Below, piece by piece: positions 16,112 through 24,717 of a DNA stretch of 32,441 nucleotides (positions within the stretch are counted from its first letter, which is position 1; every line of letters starts with the position of its first letter). This DNA is from RUG11462 sp036308645 (GTDB lineage: Bacteria; Bacillota; Clostridia; Oscillospirales; Acutalibacteraceae). The position numbers and the translations under genes were made by a program. The notes beneath the pieces were generated by a model that saw only the letters and a program-made list of their open reading frames with translations, was not told where the DNA came from and ran no database searches. The DNA is taken from NCBI GenBank assembly GCA_036308645.1, contig JAXJVH010000015.1, positions 1 through 32,441 of the forward strand, written 5' to 3'.

Positions 16112-16681
16112 ATGCATTATAAACCGAAACACGAAAAAAACGATAAACCGCATTATCCTGTTTTGTTTTTTCGTATCGCCGCCTTGCTTGCCTGTCTTAC
16201 GCTGATTACAACATATCTGCTTTCGGGCGCTTATTCAAAGTTTTTTTCAGGTGCTTCGGGCGGCGACGGTGCAAGTGTTGCCCGATTTTCACCCGATTTT
16301 ACTTCCGCTAAGGTTCTTGATTTTGAAAAAACACCCGGGTATAACGCAGAAATAGATTTTTCCGTGCAAAACTATTCGGATGAAAATCTGCCTGAAACGG
16401 CAATGAAATATAAAATAATTCTGAAAACCACGGGAAATATTCCGCTGACATTTACTCTCTGCAAGAGTGACGGAAGTGCTGTAGGATATTTTACTTGCGA
16501 CGGAGTAAGCGGAGAAAAAAATTACGAATATACAGACAGCTCGCTTGTTTTCGGCACGGGTGTGAAGCAAAGCCAAGCCTATAAATTGAAAGCGGAATGG
16601 AAAAGCGACAAAAAGGACGCGCGCTTTTCGGGAATGACCGACGCCGTATATTTAGAAGCGGTATTTGAACAGATTGATTAA
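16112..16681 (+). CDS. Small exported protein with SipW-type signal region
   Basis: The protein has 189 residues: a basic N-terminus (1-16), a hydrophobic segment (18-40) and then 'SGAYSKFFSGASGGDGASVA' followed by RF. It matches position by position the 'SGTFAKYVTSG...SARVAKF' region of the TasA-like protein. The mature part is a probable beta sandwich ('YKIILKTTGNIPLTFTLCKS', 'YKLKAEWKSDK'), comparable to the minor fibre components that accompany TasA. There is no sorting motif. AAGGAGG lies 9 bases before the ATG, and it directly follows the second sipW gene, its likely processing enzyme. Confidence 0.65.
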   Translation: MHYKPKHEKNDKPHYPVLFFRIAALLACLTLITTYLLSGAYSKFFSGASGGDGASVARFSPDFTSAKVLDFEKTPGYNAEIDFSVQNYSDENLPETAMKYKIILKTTGNIPLTFTLCKSDGSAVGYFTCDGVSGEKNYEYTDSSLVFGTGVKQSQAYKLKAEWKSDKKDARFSGMTDAVYLEAVFEQID

Positions 16682-16717
16682 AGTTTAAAGTTTCAAAGGA
16701 AAGGAGATTTCTGCTAT

Positions 16718-17476
16718 ATGAAAAAAAGAAAAACTATTGCAGTTGTCTCCGTTTTACTGGCTGTTGCGCTTTTGCTTTTTGTTATACTCTCTGTTGCAAA
16801 ATACATAATAAAAAAAGGACAGCAAAGCGAGCTCACTTCCCAAAATTTTTATTTTTCCAGCAATTTTCTAAAATCGGACGAAGTACCGACCTATGAAATT
16901 TACGGAAACACCGTAACCTTCCAGGTGCGAAATTATATTGACAGTTTAAGAATTAACGCTACGGATATCAATTATACCGTTTCGGCAGACGACGGTGCGG
17001 TCGATATATCAAACGGCAGTCTGGCGGGGGCGGCTTCTTCTTCGGCAAGTATTACCTTGTCTTATGATTTTGCCGCAGACGAACTGCAAAAAGAAATAAT
17101 CGTTTCGGTTACGGGAACGGGGGATTTCACACAAACCTTGAAAGCAAAGTTTATACTTATTAAAACCGACAGTTTGAGATACGAAATGAAAGACCAGGCA
17201 GACAGAGATTATGCCGAGCTTTATATTTATACGGGAAATACGGCACAAAATGTTACCCTTTCGTGGGATAATGCAGAGCTGGTGATTGACGAAACCAACG
17301 ATTATGTTTTCGGCAAGGTTCAAAATCAAACATCACCTGAAAAGAGTTCGGTTGAAATAGATAATATAGCTGCCGACACAACGGTTAAAATAGTATTTTT
17401 CAAGCAGGATATTACACAGGACTATACCTGCGGTATAACAAAATCCAATGGTACAATAACAATTCCGACGTCATAA
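16718..17476 (+). CDS. Exported beta-rich protein of the fibre operon, unknown function
   Basis: The protein has 252 residues. An N-terminal hydrophobic segment (6-26) is followed by 'VAKYIIKKGQQ', where the A-K-Y triplet again resembles SipW-processed proteins, but no typical AxA cleavage site is clear. The rest is Thr/Ser/Asp-rich with alternating hydrophobic residues, suggesting two immunoglobulin-like beta domains (about 45-140 and 150-250). No sorting motif or C-terminal membrane segment is present. GGAAAGGAG precedes the ATG. I do not recognise the family; its place suggests a minor fibre subunit or chaperone-like partner. Confidence 0.6.
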   Translation: MKKRKTIAVVSVLLAVALLLFVILSVAKYIIKKGQQSELTSQNFYFSSNFLKSDEVPTYEIYGNTVTFQVRNYIDSLRINATDINYTVSADDGAVDISNGSLAGAASSSASITLSYDFAADELQKEIIVSVTGTGDFTQTLKAKFILIKTDSLRYEMKDQADRDYAELYIYTGNTAQNVTLSWDNAELVIDETNDYVFGKVQNQTSPEKSSVEIDNIAADTTVKIVFFKQDITQDYTCGITKSNGTITIPTS

Positions 17477-17537
17477 TAGAAGTTTCTTAAAATTAAACCG
17501 AAAACAGAAAGGAGGGGCGGGAATTATCCCGAACATT

Positions 17538-20500
17538 ATGGAAAAAACCGATGTACTAAGACGAATAGTATCCCTATTGCTGATTTTAACACTTATTACA
17601 GGCTTTTTTGTAAACCTGCCCCTTTCTATTTCTGCTGAAGACGAAGGATTACAGGGCGGTCAGTCGAATATCGTAAACGGAAGTTTTGAGGATCCTGACA
17701 GTTACCGTATTGAAGATTTAGCAAAAGAAACGCCAAGTTGCTATAAATACGTTCCTCAAGGTGATGTGCCCGGTTGGAATACCACAGCATATAAAAATCA
17801 GTTAATTGAACTTGGTTGGATGAACAATAATGTTTCAATTGATAAAGCGTCTCCCCATATGAAACCTACCATTGCCAAAGCGTCTTATACTGCCGACGGT
17901 TATCAACTGGCAGAAGTAATAGCAAGCGAGACTAACAGCAGTTTGTATCAAAAAATAACCGTAACTGAAAGTGCAAATTACAACTGGACTGTGCATCATC
18001 GCGGAAGATCCGGCGTTGACACATTGGCACTTATCATTACAGATTATGCCGGCAGTGTTTACGACAAATCAAACAAAGATATAATAGACCATTTTAATCA
18101 AATATTAAATTGGTTGAAAGATACAAAAGGCGTAACTGCACCGGCAGACGGAGTAACGGAAACTTACACTGTCTATACGACAAATCTCACTAATGACCCA
18201 TCTAATGGTCCATCTTTTGAGGGCGAGAAGGCTAATTGGTTTTCCTACGAACAGGAAAATCATCCTGTAAAATTTGAAATACATTTAATAAGCACGGGAA
18301 AAGACAGATGGGGCGAATATACAGGCAGTTACACATCGGATAAGAATAAAGATATTCTGTTTGTCTTAACCTCCTTTGAAACTTCATATTCAAAGGCTGA
18401 TGGAGGAAACTTAATAGATAAAATGAGTTTCGTTGATGAGGGCGGTAACAACTTGCTATTAAATCCGAGCTTTGACGATGTTAATGCAAATGCTAATTAC
18501 AAAAATTTTTCTGCAGCAAATGCCGATAATCCAACCGAAGGTATCGGTTGGTCTACGACTGCCTATGCACGTGTAATTGAAATCGGCAACTTTGAAAATG
18601 GTAATGCTTATAGTATAACTCCCATTTCAGATGTGTTTAATAAACCTTATATCAGAGACGGAGAACAATTTGCCGAATTAAATGCAGAAGAAGAAAGTTC
18701 TTTATATCAAATAGTAAATACCGACCCCGGTAAAATGTATAAATGGAGCCTGTCTCACAGAGGCCGTGACGCAATTGATACTATGGCTCTTATTATCGGC
18801 CCTGCCCAATTTGATTCGGGCGGAGGATCACTTCTTCCTAAAAAAACAAGCAGCACCGCAAGAGACCAGCTTATGCAGATTATTGATTGGCTCTATTCCC
18901 AAACGGAAATGCCTCTCCAACTGCCGACAGACGGGGGTTGCAGTGATAAAATTAAGGTTTATACCCCTAAATTTAATTCTAACGGCGGATGGACGACAGA
19001 CAGCAATATTTTCAGTTTTTATAAAGACAGCATCCATACCGAAGAATGGTCGGTGTGGGTAATCGCTTCAAAAAACGATAAGTGGTATGATTACGGCGAG
19101 CTTGATTCCACCGCAAAATACAGTTATGAATGTGTTATTCCCGAGGGACAGGAAAACACCATTTTCGGTTTCGTTTCTCACTCGTCATACAAGGCGGACG
19201 GTACAAAAAACAGTATGTCTTACGGCAATTTGCTTGATAATATTGCCTTTAAAGAATATTATTATGCAAAGGTTGAAGTGGCTATGAACAACAGCCACGG
19301 AAGCGCCTATATTACTCCCGGCGAAGATGATTCTATTATATGGGACGATGAAAATTCCCAATTAAACGGCTGGGCACTTCAGGGCAGTGCAGTAACCGTC
19401 CATGTAACTGAAGCCGAAGGCGAAAATAAAAGAGCTTTTATCGGTGCATATATAAACGGTGTTTTTTACCGTAATGCCGGTGACGAAAACATCTGGGAGT
19501 ATGATGCAGAAAAACACGAATATTATTACACTTTCACAAATATTACGTCTGCAATTAGGGTTAATATAATATTTTCCGCTCAGAAAATTTATTATGATTC
19601 CCGAAGCGCGTATATATATCAATATGACGAAAATAACGCGGAGAGCGGACCCGAGGTGCCGATGTCATCAGGAAATAGAACAGAATATGTATCCCGTGCT
19701 CCTGAGGCAGATGACGGATGGAAATTTGTAGGGTGGAAATATATCAACCCTAAAGATAGTCAAGAAACTGTTTTTAATGCAGTCCATACCGTTAGTCTTG
19801 TGGAAAACACCGAAACAACGCAAACTTTCAAAGTTACAGACGAAACGAACACTATCGAAGGCATATCCTATGACGAAGGTATAACATTCCTCGGGGAATG
19901 GCAATACAGACAAAGGGCGGTTGCTCAAACCTATAACAAAGAAGACTCTCAATATTTCGCAAGCACCGAAGGCGGAGAGGTTAACATTGCTGTTTCCTTC
20001 GGTGTAGGTGATACCGCAACCGATTATATTGATAACGGCAATAATGTAGGCAAAGAGTTATATGCTTCTGCCGACGATACCTATGTTACCGCAACCGCAC
20101 ATCATAAAACCGGTTTTACTTTCAACGGTTGGTATGACAGCAGCGGTAATTTAATTTCGAAGAACGCAAGTTATGTCTATAAGGTAAAAAGCGGCATAAT
20201 TGAAACCTTATATGCCCACTTCGACCCTGCCGGCTGTGATCTTAAGGTGGATTGCAGCACCTATAGCACCTTATTGGAAGATATTGGTAAGTATTTTAAA
20301 ATTTATTGCTTTCTTTCCGATTTGCGTGCCGGAAAATTGTATACATTGTCCTATGTATCCGGCAAAATTGTTTCAAATGAAACCATAGTTGCGGATTCAA
20401 CCGGAAAAGCAACAGTTACTTTAAATATGAAACACGGTGATTACGCCAAGTTTATATATTTGCCTGTTGACAGTAAATACACCATTGAAGCCGACCCTAC

Positions 20501-21845
20501 AAGCAGTGCAGACTTTAGCGTAAAAGGCGAGGTTAAAACAGAAAAGACGGTGACTAAACCTAACGGTTCCACCGAAACAATACCTGTGATAACCGAACAT
20601 ATAATTTTTTTCAAGGCAAGCCAAACCGCGCTGATAAAGGACGGAAAGCACTATGAGGGTATTGCCGAGGGTGAAGAGATTACCATTACAAAAAACAGCA
20701 GTTATACCTTCCAAGTTGAAACAAGATATAATCCGTCAATATATGAGGGTTTAAGAACCTCGCTTTGCTTTTATGATACAAACGGAGATGCAAAAAACTT
20801 CATCGACAAAACAAGAATTTTGATGATTGATTTGTCGAACAGTGCAGCCCCGAAATATTACGGGTATACCGTTAACAATGAAAGCAACGGCGAAACAAAC
20901 GCAATACTTCTTACGAACTTTACCGAACTCGGCTCGGCGGACACCCCTTTTGCTCTAAAGACAGCGACAAGCGAAATGTTGACCGAAAAGCTGGTGTTTA
21001 TTGTCGATTATGTCGGTACGAACGATGCAGAAAGTGGGAAAATAGCCCTTGTTTATAACAATAACGATGGCGAACTGACAAACATTATAACCCCGCCTAA
21101 AAAGGCAGTCATAATAGGTACAGACACAACAGTGCTTTCCGCCGCCGCAGTCGGCAGCGGTAATACAGCAAGCGACGGACCTTTTGCAATTAACATTACC
21201 GTAGGCGAAAGTGCGCCCGCTGTAAATACTACCTACGAAGGTAGCGAAAGCGGTAAGTATGCGGTGAAACTGTCGCTTGACAGCGGGAAACTGCCAGACG
21301 GTTCTTATGCAGTAGTAGGCGGAAAAACTTATTACAGCAACAACGGATATATTAAAATTTCTCCGATTACTACGGGCAGTTTCAGTGTGAATATTCATTC
21401 CCCCGTACCGCTTGAACTTTCCGACGGCAAGGTGAAATTTACGGCAACCTTATTGTCGGCGGTTTCAACCTCGGCCACAGTTCCGGCTGCAATAAGCACA
21501 ACACCGATAGAGTACAGTTGCGTTGATGTTGCTATTGATGCCGAGGTTTCAAATAAAGTACTGTCACCCGGAAATGTCAGGGATGCAAAAATCACATTAA
21601 AGCATAAAAACCTTGATGAAGTTAAATTAACAGTAAGCCAAAAGAACAGTGACGAAACATATACCGAGATTTTAACCGATGTCAATGTAAATTTGCCTGA
21701 CGATAATGCTGAATTTACGGTTAATTTATCTAACGCTTTTAACGCAGAATCGGGTGAAACATATATTTTCTCATTTGTCGGATATGTTAACGGCGCCCCT
21801 GTTTGCAAAGACGAATGTTGTGTAGTCGGCGGATATATCAATTAA
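17538..21845 (+). CDS. Giant secreted protein with a duplicated N-terminal domain and InlB-type repeat
   Basis: This 1435-residue protein has a signal peptide (about 1-33). Two related domains follow, beginning at about residue 43 ('VNGSFEDP') and 308 ('LNPSFDDV'); each has 'GW-TTAY', 'SSLYQ', 'HRGR---DT-ALII' and resembles galactose-binding-like jelly rolls. An InlB B-repeat-like unit lies near 854-893 ('GFTFNGWYDSSGNLI'), and beta-rich modules fill the rest. It ends without LPXTG or membrane anchor, so it is released or held by other proteins, possibly the fibres. AAAGGAGG is 22 bases before the ATG, unusually far; GGGA-ATTA-TCCC could fold between them and shorten the distance. It is the last gene of the operon. 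A role in binding glycans or host surface is inference. Confidence 0.75.
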   Translation: MEKTDVLRRIVSLLLILTLITGFFVNLPLSISAEDEGLQGGQSNIVNGSFEDPDSYRIEDLAKETPSCYKYVPQGDVPGWNTTAYKNQLIELGWMNNNVSIDKASPHMKPTIAKASYTADGYQLAEVIASETNSSLYQKITVTESANYNWTVHHRGRSGVDTLALIITDYAGSVYDKSNKDIIDHFNQILNWLKDTKGVTAPADGVTETYTVYTTNLTNDPSNGPSFEGEKANWFSYEQENHPVKFEIHLISTGKDRWGEYTGSYTSDKNKDILFVLTSFETSYSKADGGNLIDKMSFVDEGGNNLLLNPSFDDVNANANYKNFSAANADNPTEGIGWSTTAYARVIEIGNFENGNAYSITPISDVFNKPYIRDGEQFAELNAEEESSLYQIVNTDPGKMYKWSLSHRGRDAIDTMALIIGPAQFDSGGGSLLPKKTSSTARDQLMQIIDWLYSQTEMPLQLPTDGGCSDKIKVYTPKFNSNGGWTTDSNIFSFYKDSIHTEEWSVWVIASKNDKWYDYGELDSTAKYSYECVIPEGQENTIFGFVSHSSYKADGTKNSMSYGNLLDNIAFKEYYYAKVEVAMNNSHGSAYITPGEDDSIIWDDENSQLNGWALQGSAVTVHVTEAEGENKRAFIGAYINGVFYRNAGDENIWEYDAEKHEYYYTFTNITSAIRVNIIFSAQKIYYDSRSAYIYQYDENNAESGPEVPMSSGNRTEYVSRAPEADDGWKFVGWKYINPKDSQETVFNAVHTVSLVENTETTQTFKVTDETNTIEGISYDEGITFLGEWQYRQRAVAQTYNKEDSQYFASTEGGEVNIAVSFGVGDTATDYIDNGNNVGKELYASADDTYVTATAHHKTGFTFNGWYDSSGNLISKNASYVYKVKSGIIETLYAHFDPAGCDLKVDCSTYSTLLEDIGKYFKIYCFLSDLRAGKLYTLSYVSGKIVSNETIVADSTGKATVTLNMKHGDYAKFIYLPVDSKYTIEADPTSSADFSVKGEVKTEKTVTKPNGSTETIPVITEHIIFFKASQTALIKDGKHYEGIAEGEEITITKNSSYTFQVETRYNPSIYEGLRTSLCFYDTNGDAKNFIDKTRILMIDLSNSAAPKYYGYTVNNESNGETNAILLTNFTELGSADTPFALKTATSEMLTEKLVFIVDYVGTNDAESGKIALVYNNNDGELTNIITPPKKAVIIGTDTTVLSAAAVGSGNTASDGPFAINITVGESAPAVNTTYEGSESGKYAVKLSLDSGKLPDGSYAVVGGKTYYSNNGYIKISPITTGSFSVNIHSPVPLELSDGKVKFTATLLSAVSTSATVPAAISTTPIEYSCVDVAIDAEVSNKVLSPGNVRDAKITLKHKNLDEVKLTVSQKNSDETYTEILTDVNVNLPDDNAEFTVNLSNAFNAESGETYIFSFVGYVNGAPVCKDECCVVGGYIN

Positions 21846-21857
21846 AAACACAAACAA

Positions 21858-21910
21858 ATAAATTTTTGTAAAGAAAAACTGACTCCGATTAAAACGGAGT
21901 CAGTTTATTT
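21858..21910. terminator. Terminator, first copy of a duplicated 53-bp unit
   Basis: The stem AAACTGACTCCG (21876-21887) / CGGAGTCAGTTT (21895-21906) with a 7-base loop works in both directions. It lies 13 bases after the 1435-residue protein gene. The whole 53-bp unit is repeated at 22115-22167 with one mismatch. Confidence 0.85.
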
Positions 21911-21951
21911 CTATAGGTTCTATTCCTAATGTTGGGGTTTCAACACTTATC

Positions 21952-22084
21952 GCCTCCCTCTGACGAGGGAGGTGGCACGGCTTTGCCGTGACGGAGGGAG
22001 AGAAATAATAAAGATAGGTATATACTTTGGCTTTTCTCTCCCTCAGTCTCGCTTCGTTCGACAGCTCCCTCGTCAGAGGGAGCC
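21952..22084. repeat. Palindromic intergenic repeat, copy B
   Basis: The left end GCCTCCCTCTGACGAGGGAG (21952-21971) and right end CTCCCTCGTCAGAGGGAGCC (22065-22084) are near-perfect terminal inverted repeats, each itself a palindrome. Inside are CACGGC/GCCGTG and GGAGGGAGAGAA/TTCTCTCCCTC pairings, so nearly all of it can fold into one long structure. Together with flanking sequence reaching 22116 (including the palindrome CTTTTGCAAAAG), it matches copy C in inverted orientation. It behaves like a MITE or REP-type element, with no gene inside. Confidence 0.8.
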
Positions 22085-22114
22085 AATCTATGTCCCAACT
22101 TTTGCAAAAGAACC

Positions 22115-22167
22115 ATAAATTTTTGTAAAGCAAAACTGACTCCGATTAAAACGGAGTCAGTTTATTT
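22115..22167. terminator. Terminator, second copy of the 53-bp unit
   Basis: The same stem lies at 22133-22144 / 22152-22163. On the minus strand it is followed by TTTTGCTTT and closes the leftward pilus operon 8-12 bases after the sortase stop codon. The two copies flank repeat B. Confidence 0.85.
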
Positions 22168-22174
22168 TTATACA

Positions 22175-22810
22175 TTAATCTTCTTTCAGTTCAAATCTTA
22201 CCGTTACTCGGGTTCTACCGCCGAGGGTACAGGTAAATAAGGTTAAATCCCAATCGCCGCTTTCCATATCCTCAACAGAGGTCGGCAAAAGGGTTTCCTG
22301 CTCTACCGCTTTGTAGGTAAACACGTTTCCGTCAATATCCGTAAAAGTGGCAATATCGCCTTCCGAAAGACGTCTTATCCTACCTAAATGTGCGGTATAA
22401 TTGTGACCGCATATAATCAAATTATTTAGATACGCAGAGCCGCTGTATCGACAAGGTGCGGTTTTCAAATTGGAATAATTCCATTCGCTGATAATCGGCA
22501 GTTCAAGTTCTAACGAAGGGATTTTCAATATACCGATATAGTCTGTGCCGTTAACGGTTTTTATCGGCATTTCCATATCGGGAAATAAAACATAGTCAGG
22601 GGTGGCGTTTTCATCTGTAAGCGAATCCGAATTTTTAGAGAATAAATATTCCTCAAGGCTGATTGCCGCCTGTATCGCCTCCTGCTCTGCCCGAAAATCA
22701 TCGTACAGGTTGTACCCTACAATGAAAAGGGCTACCAAAACAAGCAGCAACCCTATAATAATCATAAACAAGCCGTCTTTATTCTTGCTATGCTTCTTTT
22801 TATTTCTCAT
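22175..22810 (-). CDS. Second sortase of the pilus operon (housekeeping or base-attaching type)
   Basis: The protein has 211 residues with an N-terminal membrane anchor (about 14-34) and a sortase domain from about residue 88 ('TDYIGILKIPSLELELPI'). The catalytic residues are His136 in 'IICGHNYTAHLG', Cys194 in 'LFTCTLGG', and an Arg in the following 'RTRVTVR'. It lacks the C-terminal membrane segment of class C enzymes and looks closest to class D/B-like sortases; the exact class is uncertain. It probably attaches finished pili, or the SPMTG protein of the convergent operon, to the cell wall. Its start overlaps the minor pilin stop by 11 bases. Confidence 0.85.
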   Translation of the reverse strand: MRNKKKHSKNKDGLFMIIIGLLLVLVALFIVGYNLYDDFRAEQEAIQAAISLEEYLFSKNSDSLTDENATPDYVLFPDMEMPIKTVNGTDYIGILKIPSLELELPIISEWNYSNLKTAPCRYSGSAYLNNLIICGHNYTAHLGRIRRLSEGDIATFTDIDGNVFTYKAVEQETLLPTSVEDMESGDWDLTLFTCTLGGRTRVTVRFELKED

Positions 22811-23777
22811 CGGTCGTACCTCTGCGACGAAGCAAACCTATAATAATAAACAGCAAACCGACAGCGATAAGCATAGGCACAGGCCACCATAACTGACCTG
22901 TTTGGGGTAGTTTGTTCCCTGTCGGACCATCGGGCTTATTGCTCGTACTTTTATCGTAGGTGTTTGTCACCACAAAAGTGTTGCCCTCTTGTGTAACCTC
23001 TACGGTGTAGTATTCTTCTTGTTTCTCTACAACGGTCCAACTATAACTGTTATCTAACTTCTTCCAGGTGTGTCGCCAATTGTTAGAAGAACTTAAAGTT
23101 ACCGTATCATATACCTTGCCGTTACGAAGAAGTTGAACGGTAACTTTATTCGGACGTTCTGCTTCATGTCCGTCGTCTTTCCAAACTTTCATCACCTTGC
23201 GGCTGATTGTATCATCAACGGTATTATTAGGTATTTTTGAAACATCAAACTTTGCGTTGACAGTCACGCCGTAATCCCAAGCGTTATTCTCGTTATCTGC
23301 GCTCGGTAACATTACCATAAACGGCGCAGGATCATATCTGTAGCCGTCTTGAGTATGTCGGTATCCTATCACCAAATACAAACCTGCTTTAAGACTTTTT
23401 CCGTTAGCAGGGAAAGTAACCAAACCTTTATTATCGGTCTTTCCGCTGCTTGTGTGAGAAATATTGTCACGCAGTACATAGCCTTTTAAAGTAGAAGCCA
23501 ATGTTCGCCATGCCTTGTCATTCTTGCCCCGAATATTCACATTGAATTGAGAAAACTTTTTTGTAGCAGTCAATTCATTGTACTTATCAACTGTGGCGAC
23601 CAAAAAAATATCAAACTTTGCGCCGGCCAAAGGTTTCTTCCCGCTACGGTATGAAACAGTCAGGCTCACATCTCGGTTTATGTCGATGTTCTCTGCCGCC
23701 AAAGCCTGAAAAGGCAGGAGAAAAGAAACCGCAAGCAGAGCAAGCAGTAAAGCGGTTATGCGTTTAAATCTCTTCAT
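22800..23777 (-). CDS. Minor/basal pilin with Cna-B domain and LPQTG anchor
   Basis: The ATG at 23777 has GGAGG 8 bases upstream; a GTG at 23786 overlaps that site and is rejected, giving 325 residues. A signal peptide ends at 'ALAAEN' (about 29). A first beta domain ('KPLAGAKFDIFLVATVD') and then a Cna-B-type domain ('KVMKVWKDDGHEAERPNKVT' ... 'YSWTVVEKQEEYY') follow. A Pro-rich spacer leads to LPQTG at about 290-294, a membrane stretch and RRR. Pilins of this type sit at the base and are linked to the wall. It overlaps the class C sortase gene by 14 bases and the second sortase gene by 11. Confidence 0.85.
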   Translation of the reverse strand: MKRFKRITALLLALLAVSFLLPFQALAAENIDINRDVSLTVSYRSGKKPLAGAKFDIFLVATVDKYNELTATKKFSQFNVNIRGKNDKAWRTLASTLKGYVLRDNISHTSSGKTDNKGLVTFPANGKSLKAGLYLVIGYRHTQDGYRYDPAPFMVMLPSADNENNAWDYGVTVNAKFDVSKIPNNTVDDTISRKVMKVWKDDGHEAERPNKVTVQLLRNGKVYDTVTLSSSNNWRHTWKKLDNSYSWTVVEKQEEYYTVEVTQEGNTFVVTNTYDKSTSNKPDGPTGNKLPQTGQLWWPVPMLIAVGLLFIIIGLLRRRGTTDEK

Positions 23778-24621
23778 CGGCGTCACCTCCGTGTTTCTTT
23801 TTTGACCGCTTCGGAAGAAGCAATGATATAAGCAGTATCAGTAAAATCGGAATTGCTACAATAGGAGCAACCAACAAAGGCTCAATCTGTGTAGCGTCCG
23901 ATGTAATTCGTATGGTATCGGAACTGTCTAAATTTTCAATCCTGCGTCCGCGAACTAAAAGCCTGTGGGTATTAATGCCATAAGGTGTGCAAGTCACCAA
24001 TGTGCAATAGTCCTTTCCCGGTGTAATACGCAACGAACCGGTTTCTTGGGGTTCGACAACAAGAATCTTATCTATCTCGTAAGTCAGCACCTCGTCTAAC
24101 ACACGAAGCATAAAAACATCGCCCTCTTTAAGTTTATCAAGATTGGTAAACAATTTGGCGCTGGGTAATCCACGGTGACCCGATAATACGCAATGAGAAC
24201 TGTTACCGCCGACAGGCAGGCTTGACCACTCCAGATGTCCTATGGCAATTTGAAGCACCGCTTCATCAATACCGTGGTATATCGGCAGAGTGCAATCTAT
24301 TTCGGGTATCTCGATATAGCCCATAATTCCGAGTCCCGAAACATCAAGCATACTCAGATATTCTTTCTTCTGCGCTTCGGTTAGCACAGAGGAACTTCCG
24401 TTTTCAGCCAAAGATTTGTTGTATTTTTTAGCGGCGGATAAAATTTTGTCATACTGCTTTTTGTTAAGTTTTGCCACGCTTTCGGAATATTCGGCAATCG
24501 CCTTTGTTTGGTGAAAAGAGTTCCAATAGTCGCTTACGGTGGGATACAGCAGTAAGGACAGCCCTACAAGAAGTATTAGGACCAAAAACAGAGTTATGAA
24601 ATTGCCTTTTTTCTTCTTCAT
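23764..24621 (-). CDS. srtC: Class C (pilus-assembling) sortase
   Basis: This 285-residue enzyme has an N-terminal membrane segment (8-26), the sortase fold from about residue 100, and a C-terminal hydrophobic segment (about 253-272), the double anchor of class C. The catalytic residues are His149 ('LSGHRGLPSAKLFTNL'), Cys211 ('TLVTCTPYGINTHR') and Arg220. The 'TPYGxNTHRLLVRGRR' stretch is specific to pilus polymerases that join pilins through a lysine. No clear DPW-type lid is visible in the N-terminal region. AAGGAG precedes the ATG. It follows the major pilin gene after a conspicuous RNA hairpin. Confidence 0.93.
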   Translation of the reverse strand: MKKKKGNFITLFLVLILLVGLSLLLYPTVSDYWNSFHQTKAIAEYSESVAKLNKKQYDKILSAAKKYNKSLAENGSSSVLTEAQKKEYLSMLDVSGLGIMGYIEIPEIDCTLPIYHGIDEAVLQIAIGHLEWSSLPVGGNSSHCVLSGHRGLPSAKLFTNLDKLKEGDVFMLRVLDEVLTYEIDKILVVEPQETGSLRITPGKDYCTLVTCTPYGINTHRLLVRGRRIENLDSSDTIRITSDATQIEPLLVAPIVAIPILLILLISLLLPKRSKKKHGGDADEEI

Positions 24622-24643
24622 ATAGGGTTCTCCTTGCCACTGT

Positions 24644-24672
24644 GGGACGGAGAGAATTTATCTCTCCGCCCC
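24644..24672 (-). promoter_or_regulatory. Intercistronic RNA hairpin between major pilin and srtC
   Basis: On the minus-strand RNA, GGGGCGGAGAGA pairs with UCUCUCCGUCCC (12 bp including one G-U) around a 5-base loop. On the plus strand the same position is an A-C mismatch, so the fold is better in pilus mRNA. There is no U-tract after it, which argues for mRNA stabilisation or processing rather than termination. It would keep pilin message more abundant than sortase message. Confidence 0.6.
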
Positions 24673-24717
24673 ATAAAACGAGATTGTTTAGTTATAATTC
24701 AAGGTTTTGTTTTTGAA

